The notes beneath the pieces are model-generated. The model had not been told where the DNA came from. It was given only the letters and a program-made list of their open reading frames with translations, and did no database searches. This document shows, in pieces, positions 1 to 6,094 of a stretch of 64,000 bases of DNA; within the stretch, counting starts at the first letter, position 1, and each line of letters opens with the position of its first letter. The translations under genes were made by a program, and so were the position numbers. The DNA lies in the NCBI RefSeq assembly GCF_021117275.1, contig NZ_CP088245.1, positions 4,652,001-4,716,000 of the forward strand. The letters are read 5' to 3'. Origin of the DNA: Metabacillus sp. B2-18. GTDB lineage: Bacteria; Bacillota; Bacilli; Bacillales; Bacillaceae.

Positions 1-20
1 AAATGGAGGATGATTTAAAA

Positions 21-731
21 ATGACTATGAAAAATGAAATATTTGATACTAATAATTTGGATGAAATAACTGATAGAGAATTAGATTTGCTAGAGCAAGA
101 CCCTTTTGAAAGACAAGACTTCAGTACTCCTGAAGATGAAGATTATCATGACGAATATGATGATAATCTCTACGATGAAGAAGATGATGATATTCCCCTT
201 CTTGATCTTGAAGAGGATCTTGAAGAGCAAGAATATATATTTGATGAGGATATTGACGATTTTAATGAAGACTCCCTTAACAATGAAGACAATGATGAGA
301 ATAACGATGAAGACCCATTTGAGGATGACAACATTGATGATGACGATGAAGATCTTTTTGCAATGGTAAAACCAAAGAGAAAAGCAAAACTTCCAGAGAA
401 TGTATATTCCGCACAAGTTGGTGACGTGAATGCAGAAAAAATGGACAGAGGTAAATTTGGAAAGCCCTGGATTCGAGTCACCATTCCATTTAATATTAAG
501 CACCCGAAAACAGGGGAAATCGTTACTGTCCCCTTCTTTGCCAATAAAAGTACTGGGAAAAATAGTCGTCTATATCCAATAATCAAGGGGATTTTAGGAC
601 GAGTACCTGATGAAGAGTATTCGCTTAAGCACCTTATAGGTAAAAAGGTTCAAGTCGTAATTGAACACAATGAAGATGATGATGGTAACATCTGGGAAAA
701 TATTGTCCTAGTTCGTCCAGTCAAAAGATAG
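21..731 (+). CDS. Highly acidic hypothetical protein with small C-terminal domain
   Basis: I do not recognise the family with certainty. From ATG 21 (GGAGGA at 5-10) the protein is 236 aa. Roughly the first 115 residues are dominated by Asp and Glu in long runs; a short basic hinge (PKRKAKLP) follows, then a compact ~110-residue domain with alternating beta-like segments (PWIRVTIPFNI, VTVPFFANKST, KVQVVIEH). Such a layout resembles plasmid or phage proteins with a DNA-mimicking acidic tail joined to an OB-like or DUF669-like domain; that is inference. An upstream in-frame ATG at 3 has no visible ribosome site. It lies just before a tyrosine recombinase gene, in an accessory block. Confidence 0.75.
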   Translation: MTMKNEIFDTNNLDEITDRELDLLEQDPFERQDFSTPEDEDYHDEYDDNLYDEEDDDIPLLDLEEDLEEQEYIFDEDIDDFNEDSLNNEDNDENNDEDPFEDDNIDDDDEDLFAMVKPKRKAKLPENVYSAQVGDVNAEKMDRGKFGKPWIRVTIPFNIKHPKTGEIVTVPFFANKSTGKNSRLYPIIKGILGRVPDEEYSLKHLIGKKVQVVIEHNEDDDGNIWENIVLVRPVKR

Positions 732-749
732 CATCTTCTACAGGGGAAA

Positions 750-779
750 TTGGGGCAGAAACAGCCCCTTTTGCCCCAA
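750..779. repeat. G-rich palindrome between acidic protein and recombinase
   Basis: TTGGGGCA at 750-757 is the inverted complement of TGCCCCAA at 772-779. A second GCCCC at 763-767 can pair with the same GGGGC, so two hairpins compete. No U-tract follows, so it does not look like a standard terminator. A similar GGGGC/GCCCC element lies at 2617-2667, on the other side of the recombinase and its partner. Confidence 0.5.
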
Positions 780-868
780 TCCCTATGATATTATGCCATA
801 AATTGTAAGAGCACAAAATATAAACAGATATTATCACTATGATACAAGAAAATTAGGAGGTTAAAGAT

Positions 869-1732
869 ATGTTATTAAACAAATCAATTGAACTACTAAA
901 ACAAAATCTATTAGACAAAGGTAGAAGTAAAGAAACAATTCGTGGCTACATTATGGATATTACCCTGCTCGATCGTTTTCTAACTGAAAAGTACAACTGT
1001 CCAACTTACTTAGAAGAACTCACCGAAGATGATATTGAATCGTATCTTAGAATGCTCCGAGAAGAAAAAGGTTACCAACCAGCTAGTATCAACCGTCACC
1101 TTAATTCAATACGTGTTCTCTGTAAATTCGCATACAAGAAAGACCTAATTGAGAAAAATCCTAGCCGTAATGTAGAGCAACTAAAATGCCAGCGAAAAGA
1201 ACGAGTTTTCTTAAGTGCAGATGAGTTAGATACTCTGCTAGAATCGATTGACCATAGACTTGTTCAACTTGCTGTGCGAACAATGGCCTATACAGGCTTG
1301 CGAGTTTCTGAATGTACCAAGCTAACTATCGATGACATTGATTTAGAAAATGATCTTATCCATGTTATTGCTGGTAAGGGAAATAAAGACCGTGTTGTTC
1401 CAATTAGCGGAACTTTGAAACCTTACCTATTAGATTATATAAATGGATGGCGTGTAAATGTTGGATCTAATAAATTCTTCGCTACCAAAAAGACAGGTGA
1501 ATTGTCACATCAAACAATTAATCGTGTTCTTCAAGAAACAACGTATAAATTAGAGTGGAAAAAGAAAGTAACATGCCATATTTTACGACACAGCTTTGCT
1601 AGCTTCTTAGTTGCAAAAAATGTGAACGTGACGAAAATCAGCAAGCTCTTAGGACATGCAGATGTTCGAACTACGTCTGTCTACATGCATACCAATACCC
1701 AAGAATTGAAAGAGGCAGTAAATTTACTCTAA
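869..1732 (+). CDS. Tyrosine recombinase (XerC/XerD-like integrase)
   Basis: Site-specific DNA strand exchange by a 3'-phosphotyrosine intermediate. The 287-aa protein has an N-terminal SAM-like core-binding domain (about residues 5-90) and a catalytic domain with the full set of residues visible: R145 (TGLRVSE), K170 (AGKGNKDR), H237 and R240 (HILRHSF), H263 (LLGHADV) and nucleophile Y272 (VYMHT). Start ATG 869 has AGGAGG nine bases upstream. The next gene starts 30 bp downstream on the same strand and may be its accessory factor. Length and motifs fit Xer-like recombinases of plasmids and integrative elements rather than the housekeeping XerC/XerD, which is inference from the context of hypothetical accessory genes. 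Confidence 0.92.
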   Translation: MLLNKSIELLKQNLLDKGRSKETIRGYIMDITLLDRFLTEKYNCPTYLEELTEDDIESYLRMLREEKGYQPASINRHLNSIRVLCKFAYKKDLIEKNPSRNVEQLKCQRKERVFLSADELDTLLESIDHRLVQLAVRTMAYTGLRVSECTKLTIDDIDLENDLIHVIAGKGNKDRVVPISGTLKPYLLDYINGWRVNVGSNKFFATKKTGELSHQTINRVLQETTYKLEWKKKVTCHILRHSFASFLVAKNVNVTKISKLLGHADVRTTSVYMHTNTQELKEAVNLL

Positions 1733-1762
1733 TTACAATCAAGAAAAGAAAGGAAGATAAAC

Positions 1763-2539
1763 ATGGTAGATTCAGAACAAAATAAACCAATTTATGATGA
1801 TAGAGTGCAAGGGATTCTTCGTTCCCTTGCACAAGGTAAAACACGAGATGAGATTGCACTCGAAGATGGAAACAAGAATTGGAAAACCATTGATATGTAT
1901 ATGAGACGACGTAACTTCCAGTGGGATCACCACAAACAAACTTACATTCCAAAAGTCTCTCTGACAAATGAATGGCAACCGATTGATGCTTCCAAAGCTG
2001 GTCAAGTAGTAGCCATACTAGCTAAAGATGGAGCTGATTTGAGATCTGCTGCTGAACGTCTTGGATTTAAGGATCACAAAGAGCTAGCTACCTATATGAA
2101 TACAAGAGGGTACGCTTGGGATTCGGATACAAATAATTATGTTAAGCAAGTTGGAAAAATTCAGAGTATAGAAAAAGCAACAGAAAAAGAAGATAATCCA
2201 CTTCAGTCTGAGGAACAAAATATACCTAACATTAATGAAAGTCAAATTAGTGATGACATAAAAGACTTTTTACCTCTGTTGGAGTTATTGAATAAAAACA
2301 AGGAACGATTAATAGATTTGATTGTTCCTGGTACTAAAGTTGGGATTGTACCAAGATATATTGTTCCCGGTATTGCTACAACTAAAACGATACACATGAT
2401 GAATACCATCGTGCAACTTGTACTTGATTTTAGTCGTGAAAAGAACATTACCCAAAGAGAAATCTTTGAGGTAGCCCTTATTGAATTTTTTCAAAAATAC
2501 GGATATGAGAGAGAAGTTGAAAGACTTCTTAAATCATGA
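1763..2539 (+). CDS. Hypothetical protein with duplicated N-terminal domain
   Basis: Family not recognised. The 258-aa protein contains two tandem copies of a ~50-residue helical unit (about residues 12-63 and 80-129), each ending in a similar signature (YMRRRNFQWD...YIPK and YMNTRGYAWD...YVKQ). A polar linker (about 130-165) leads to a C-terminal helical domain that includes a repeated hydrophobic pattern (VPRYIVPGIATTKTIHMM). The repeated units look like small helix-turn-helix modules, so DNA binding is plausible. The gene is 30 bp downstream of the tyrosine recombinase, with ribosome site AGAAAGGAAG, and is followed by a strong terminator; a role as recombinase accessory protein is inference. 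Confidence 0.75.
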   Translation: MVDSEQNKPIYDDRVQGILRSLAQGKTRDEIALEDGNKNWKTIDMYMRRRNFQWDHHKQTYIPKVSLTNEWQPIDASKAGQVVAILAKDGADLRSAAERLGFKDHKELATYMNTRGYAWDSDTNNYVKQVGKIQSIEKATEKEDNPLQSEEQNIPNINESQISDDIKDFLPLLELLNKNKERLIDLIVPGTKVGIVPRYIVPGIATTKTIHMMNTIVQLVLDFSREKNITQREIFEVALIEFFQKYGYEREVERLLKS

Positions 2540-2562
2540 TGACAAAATCCCTCTTTATTCAT

Positions 2563-2616
2563 AAAAAATACACCTGTAACGCTTTTTTGATCGGAACAAT
2601 ACAGGTGTTATTTTTT
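2563..2616. terminator. Bidirectional intrinsic terminator
   Basis: ACACCTGTA (2570-2578) pairs with TACAGGTGT (2600-2608); A-rich sequence precedes and TTATTTTTT follows. It closes the plus-strand recombinase pair and could also stop transcription of the converging minus-strand gene. Confidence 0.8.
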
Positions 2617-2667
2617 GGGGGGCAATTGGGGTATACAAATCCTGCCCCGTTTGCCCGCATTTGTATA
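2617..2667. repeat. G-rich multi-hairpin element
   Basis: Interleaved inverted repeats: GGGCAA (2620-2625) with TTGCCC (2651-2656), GGGG (2628-2631) with CCCC (2645-2648), and TATACAAAT (2632-2640) with ATTTGTATA (2659-2667). The third pair interlocks with the first two, so alternative folds or a pseudoknot are possible. It lies between two convergent genes and resembles the element at 750-779. Function unknown. Confidence 0.5.
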
Positions 2668-2712
2668 GTAGAATGTTGGAGTTGATTTATTTATATTGAT
2701 TTACATCAATTA

Positions 2713-3150
2713 CTATTGATTGTTAGAATCATGAAATTCATTAAGCAAGTAGGCTTTGATACTGTCATTTACAAATTTGGTGATGGATTCAATTTGTCCT
2801 TGCTTCTGCAACATTCTTACGATTTGATGCACATTTTTTTCTAAATATGTGGTTATCCTCACATGCGTATCATCGAATGTTTGTTTTTTCTGTTGTTGTT
2901 TTGGAATGAATGGTCTTCCATCTATGAACATTTGTTTACCTTCAGATTCAACTCTATTAATTGCTTCATTATAATCATGTTGTGTTACCATTTCTTCCTC
3001 TACTAACTCCCCCTCAATCTCCTCATATTCATATTCATATCCTTCTTCAAGTTCTGCTTCTTCCTCCGCTTTTGTTTGAATTGGATTCAGGTGTGGCCGA
3101 TGTTTACTTAAATCAATATTCCTCTTTCTTCTTGCTCCATAGTAATCCAT
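2713..3150 (-). CDS. Ribbon-helix-helix-like DNA-binding protein
   Basis: 145 aa. The N-terminal half is basic then strongly acidic (EEEAELEEGYEYEYEEIEGE) and probably disordered. The C-terminal ~45 residues (from about residue 93: HVRITTYLEKNVHQIV..., then TKFVNDSIKAYL) have the strand-helix-helix layout of RHH regulators such as plasmid copy-control or partition proteins. The ribosome site AAAAGGAG precedes ATG 3150. The region upstream is packed with ATCTAT/AGATAT palindromes, suggesting that the protein represses its own promoter. Plasmid- or ICE-type maintenance regulation is inferred, not shown. Confidence 0.7.
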   Translation of the reverse strand: MDYYGARRKRNIDLSKHRPHLNPIQTKAEEEAELEEGYEYEYEEIEGELVEEEMVTQHDYNEAINRVESEGKQMFIDGRPFIPKQQQKKQTFDDTHVRITTYLEKNVHQIVRMLQKQGQIESITKFVNDSIKAYLLNEFHDSNNQ

Positions 3151-3175
3151 GTCCTTGGGCTCCTTTTTCTTGATT

Positions 3176-3252
3176 ATCTATAACTACATATAGATATACT
3201 TTTACATCTACGTAAACCTATTATTTTAATGTTTTTATATCTGTGTAGATAT
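3176..3252. promoter_or_regulatory. Palindrome-rich operator region upstream of RHH gene
   Basis: ATCTAT (3176-3181) pairs with ATAGAT (3090-position equivalent 3190-3195), and ATATCT (3237-3242) pairs with AGATAT (3247-3252) around GTGT. ACATCTACGTA lies between. Repeated short palindromes directly upstream of an RHH gene are typical of RHH operators; the regulator assignment is inference. Confidence 0.4.
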
Positions 3253-3345
3253 GAAAATAAAAAAAAAGAAAGTCATTTATGAGCTATTAATGTTTAGCTC
3301 CTACTTGCTTACGGCCTATACAGCAAACAAGCAGGAATCCATTCA

Positions 3346-3648
3346 TTAGTAATCTTCTGGAAATAGAACCATAATTCCCTCCTGTCCTTGATCTATTACC
3401 CAAACCTTCCTTTCAATAAGTTCGCTTTCTTTTATTGGTACAAATATTGTTGTTTCTCGATTTGGTACTTCTTGTCTTTGTATTAGCCATTGCTCATTGT
3501 CTTCTACATAAAAGTCGAACACCTGGAGATAATCAGTTAATTGTGGTTGCTGCTCGTATATGTACTGGAGAATGAAGTCCAAGTGTTCTTTACTTAGTTG
3601 CTCATAAACAACTCTAGTCATATACATAGGCTTGTTTACTTCAAACAT
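3346..3648 (-). CDS. DUF960-like protein
   Basis: 100 aa from ATG 3648. The pattern F...MYMTR near the N-terminus, a central DYLQVFDFYVE, QRQEVP, and the C-terminal KVWVIDQGQEGIMVLFPEDY match my memory of the DUF960 family of small Firmicute proteins of unknown function, often on plasmids and phages. GGGGGTGAT eight bases before ATG 3648 decides the start over an in-frame GTG at 3657. The gene overlaps the end of the upstream gene by 8 bp, so the two are probably translationally coupled. Function unknown. Confidence 0.7.
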   Translation of the reverse strand: MFEVNKPMYMTRVVYEQLSKEHLDFILQYIYEQQPQLTDYLQVFDFYVEDNEQWLIQRQEVPNRETTIFVPIKESELIERKVWVIDQGQEGIMVLFPEDY

Positions 3649-4021
3649 GATTATCACCCCCTAATCGAAGTAACCATTGTTCATTCTTGAAACTAAGTGT
3701 TCCTTCTACAAAGAAAAATAGACTCATTTGATGGTCATTCATCATCCCAATTCGATAATATGAACAATCACTTGTAACTTCCTTTTCTATGAATTCGATG
3801 TTTATAATCTGATCCTCTATGAAATTACCATCCTTATCATCCTCTAAATGATAGATACATGAATAGCTTGGCAATCGAAAAGAAGTAAGCAATTCACATT
3901 CCCCTTCAGCCTCAAACCAATTTATGAGTTCATTTTCAATGACTTTTAGGTATCCAAGAGGAATTGAATTCATAGCCTTCAATTCCTTTATATCTGCGAT
4001 AGTTTGGATCATTTTCATCAT
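3641..4021 (-). CDS. Hypothetical protein, coupled to DUF960-like gene
   Basis: 126 aa, family not recognised. It is a mixed alpha/beta soluble protein without membrane segment or signal peptide; it contains several aromatic beta-like stretches (SCIYHLED, YYRIGMM, MSLFFFVEG). AAGGGAGAG precedes the ATG. It starts 13 bp after the tyrosine recombinase stop codon and its end overlaps the next gene by 8 bp, so the recombinase, this gene and the DUF960-like gene form one minus-strand operon. Confidence 0.65.
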   Translation of the reverse strand: MMKMIQTIADIKELKAMNSIPLGYLKVIENELINWFEAEGECELLTSFRLPSYSCIYHLEDDKDGNFIEDQIINIEFIEKEVTSDCSYYRIGMMNDHQMSLFFFVEGTLSFKNEQWLLRLGGDNHV

Positions 4022-4033
4022 TATCTCTCCCTT

Positions 4034-4912
4034 TTACAATCTTTCAACAGCATCCTGTTTTTCTTGCCTTGTAGTTTGTATGTAGAATTTAGCTGTCATA
4101 TTGACAGTTGAGTGTCCAGCTAACTTACTTACAGTTGTAAGATCAACACCCTTCTTAAGCAGTCTCGTACAGAAGGTATGCCTAAACAAATGTGGGTGTA
4201 ATTTGAACCCTAATCTCTCTGACACGATTGCTAACCAATCTCTAACTGCATCTCGATGTACTTTTGGGGCACGCTGACTGACAAGAAGATGTACACTATC
4301 TCCAAATTTACTTTGTTTCCTTTCTTCCTGCATATATTGACGGATGAGATTGACCACGTCCTGTCTTAGACTAATCTCCCTCACTTTGCCCCCTTTGCCC
4401 CGAATGGTAAGGATAGAGGTGAGAAAATCAATGTCAGCAATCTTACAATTGACTAGTTCGCTTATTCTCAGCCCCGTATACAAAAGGAGATAGGCTATTA
4501 ACTTGTTTCTCTGACTCACTTTCTTGTGATCCTCTAAGTAAAAGAGAAGCAGCTCCACTTGTTCTTCCGTAAGGGCTGTTACCACTTGTTCACTACCAGA
4601 GGCTATTTTGACTCGATCACGTTTCAGTTGGATGTAATTTCCATCTACGATTCCTTTAATTTGTAAAAAATCGTTGTATACCTTCAGACTATTGATCTTC
4701 TTATTAACTGTCGAAACAGCATAATTGCGATCTATCAAGTATTGCTTGTAACGCACAAAAGCAAAACGAGAAAGTGGCTGATCTATGTCAACCGCCTTCT
4801 CGTTAATAAAACGATGGTAAGACTTTATATCACCAACATAAGATTCAATCGTTTTTGGGGATCTCCCTTCTTCAAAGAGCCATAGTTCAAACCCCTTTAC
4901 TAACTCATTCAT
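4034..4912 (-). CDS. Tyrosine recombinase (XerC/XerD-like integrase)
   Basis: 292 aa. Core-binding domain about residues 2-90, catalytic domain about 110-290 with R149 (TGLRISEL), K173 (RGKGGK), H241 and R244 (HLFRHTF), H267 (LAGHST) and nucleophile Y277 (KFYIQT): all catalytic residues intact. GGAGG seven bases upstream supports ATG 4912 rather than the in-frame TTG at 4915. It is first in a three-gene minus-strand operon and faces away from the other recombinase at 869-1732, with which it shares only family-level similarity. It likely drives integration, excision or resolution of the accessory block. Confidence 0.92.
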   Translation of the reverse strand: MNELVKGFELWLFEEGRSPKTIESYVGDIKSYHRFINEKAVDIDQPLSRFAFVRYKQYLIDRNYAVSTVNKKINSLKVYNDFLQIKGIVDGNYIQLKRDRVKIASGSEQVVTALTEEQVELLLFYLEDHKKVSQRNKLIAYLLLYTGLRISELVNCKIADIDFLTSILTIRGKGGKVREISLRQDVVNLIRQYMQEERKQSKFGDSVHLLVSQRAPKVHRDAVRDWLAIVSERLGFKLHPHLFRHTFCTRLLKKGVDLTTVSKLAGHSTVNMTAKFYIQTTRQEKQDAVERL

Positions 4913-4925
4913 CAATTTCCCTCCA

Positions 4926-4972
4926 AATAAAAAAGAGTCATGAATGCGTTAGTTTTGCATTCATGACTCTTA
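4926..4972 (-). terminator. Intrinsic terminator or attenuator before recombinase gene
   Basis: Perfect 15-bp stem: positions 4957-4971 pair with 4933-4947, followed on the minus strand by a run of T. It sits between the 26-aa microprotein gene and the recombinase start 14 bp further on, so it either ends the microprotein transcript or attenuates the recombinase operon. Confidence 0.7.
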
Positions 4973-5050
4973 AGTCTTCACGATATCGATAATATCTTTT
5001 ATTTTACAGAATGGACATGTACAACCACACAGACAAGGAATGACTTTCAT
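4970..5050 (-). CDS. Cys-rich 26-aa microprotein
   Basis: Short frame starting ATG 5050 with GGAGGAG six bases upstream. The peptide contains five cysteines in the first 15 residues (MKVIPCLCGCTCPFCK) and a short amphipathic tail. The stop codon overlaps the base of a terminator hairpin. The good ribosome site and tight packing after another small frame suggest a real gene; it could be a metal-binding or bacteriocin-like peptide, but nothing proves expression. Confidence 0.4.
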   Translation of the reverse strand: MKVIPCLCGCTCPFCKIKDIIDIVKT

Positions 5051-5066
5051 CTGGTTCTCCTCCTAG

Positions 5067-5144
5067 TTATCTATCTTTTGCAATCTCCCTTACTACTTCT
5101 GTTGCTACTGCAATAACAACAGGTACAATGATTTTCTCCAACAT
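5067..5144 (-). CDS. 25-aa hydrophobic microprotein
   Basis: Frame starting ATG 5144 behind AAAGGAGGTG, nine bases away, encoding a short peptide with a hydrophobic helix (IIVPVVIAVATEVV) ending in a basic tail. An overlapping frame from ATG 5148 is also possible. It ends 17 bp before the 26-aa microprotein, whose ribosome site lies in the gap, so the two look like a mini-operon. Function unknown. Confidence 0.4.
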   Translation of the reverse strand: MLEKIIVPVVIAVATEVVREIAKDR

Positions 5145-5317
5145 ACATTTTCACCTCCTTTTTAGGTAGCTCACGACAGTAATATAATAATGCCGTTAGT
5201 TTCCCTAGACAAAACACTATCAATTCCCTTTATCTCCAACATTTTTCCATTTATTCAAATCAGTGAATGAGAAATGTCGCCAGTTTTCAAGTTACTTCGG
5301 TAAGTTTTGTCGCGAGA

Positions 5318-5578
5318 TTATTCAAATGACTCCACGATGGATTCAAGATAGGCAATATAGTTTTGAACCATTTCTCTCTGAAAAGGACTTGGGATATAGT
5401 TAATGGCTCTTTCTATTTCTGTTTCATCAATATCAATTTCTGAATCCACTGCTTCCTCCAGGAGTTGTTCAATTAAATCTTCCTCCGACAACATTTCGCT
5501 TTCATAGTAGCCTGTTGTTGGGTCGAACTCTCTGTACATTACCTTTCCATTCAACGTAATTTTATGATACTTTGTCAT
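5318..5578 (-). CDS. Hypothetical acidic protein
   Basis: 86 aa, not recognised. The N-terminus has a beta-hairpin-like pattern (KITLNGKVMYREFD) and the rest is acidic and helical (SEEDLIEQLLEEAVDSEIDI). The ATG overlaps the stop codon of the upstream gene (ATGA), so translation is coupled. No membrane segment or signal is visible. Confidence 0.6.
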   Translation of the reverse strand: MTKYHKITLNGKVMYREFDPTTGYYESEMLSEEDLIEQLLEEAVDSEIDIDETEIERAINYIPSPFQREMVQNYIAYLESIVESFE

Positions 5579-5898
5579 CTCTCGTTCTCCTTTCCATCTT
5601 CAATGTACAATTCGTAAGCGATTGCCTCTCCGTTTTTTATCCACACTTCGTACAAAATCCTTCTCGTCTCCTCTTCCAGTATAAATCCAGATATCCATTC
5701 AATTCCCTTCCCATCAACGTAGCTGAGCGTCTCAAAGAGAAGCGGGTTCGGCAGCTTTTCCAGATGCTCCGCAGGTACTAGCAGGTCATCCAGTTCTTCA
5801 TGATAGAAATCATAGGCTTCATAGCTCACTTCCTCTTGAGAGACTACGGTATTAAACGTTTTTTTCATTCTCTCTACGAACCAATTTACATATACCAT
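5575..5898 (-). CDS. Hypothetical protein
   Basis: 107 aa, family not recognised. AGGAGGAAAG stands in front of ATG 5898. Aromatic and acidic residues are common (YEAYDFYHEELDD) and the C-terminal half alternates in a beta pattern (RRILYEVWIKNGEAIAYELY). It is the first gene of a two-gene operon with a 4-bp overlap to the next. Downstream is the microprotein pair; context is an accessory block. Confidence 0.6.
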   Translation of the reverse strand: MVYVNWFVERMKKTFNTVVSQEEVSYEAYDFYHEELDDLLVPAEHLEKLPNPLLFETLSYVDGKGIEWISGFILEEETRRILYEVWIKNGEAIAYELYIEDGKENER

Positions 5899-6015
5899 TT
5901 TCTTTCCTCCTCAAATAGAAATAGCCTTAACTCCTCGGAAGGAATTAGGGCTTAAGATATCTTCATCAAGAAAATAATATATGTTTATCATTCTATTTGA
6001 TTCGGTTTTTTAGCA

Positions 6016-6058
6016 AAAAGGAAAAGCTCCGCAGAGATTTCTCTCCACAGAGCTTTTC
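6016..6058 (-). terminator. Terminator downstream of S-layer gene
   Basis: GAAAAGCTC (6021-6029) pairs with GAGCTTTTC (6050-6058) and a T-rich run follows on the minus strand. It lies 36 bp past the S-layer stop codon, as expected for a very highly expressed gene. Confidence 0.7.
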
Positions 6059-6090
6059 GACAAGCTTTGGATGGTGACAAGCACCATTCC
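6056..6090 (+). repeat. REP-like element, degenerate copy
   Basis: TTCGACAAGCTTTGG then ATGGTGACAAGCACCAT: a diverged copy of the dispersed repeat (consensus tail GTGACAGGCACCA). GGATGGTG and CACCATTCC form an imperfect hairpin. It lies immediately after the S-layer stop codon. Confidence 0.6.
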
Positions 6091-6094
6091 TAAA

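Noticed and set aside
750..779. Terminator for the acidic-protein gene
   Set aside because: The palindrome has no U-tract on either strand; it is kept as a structural element instead.
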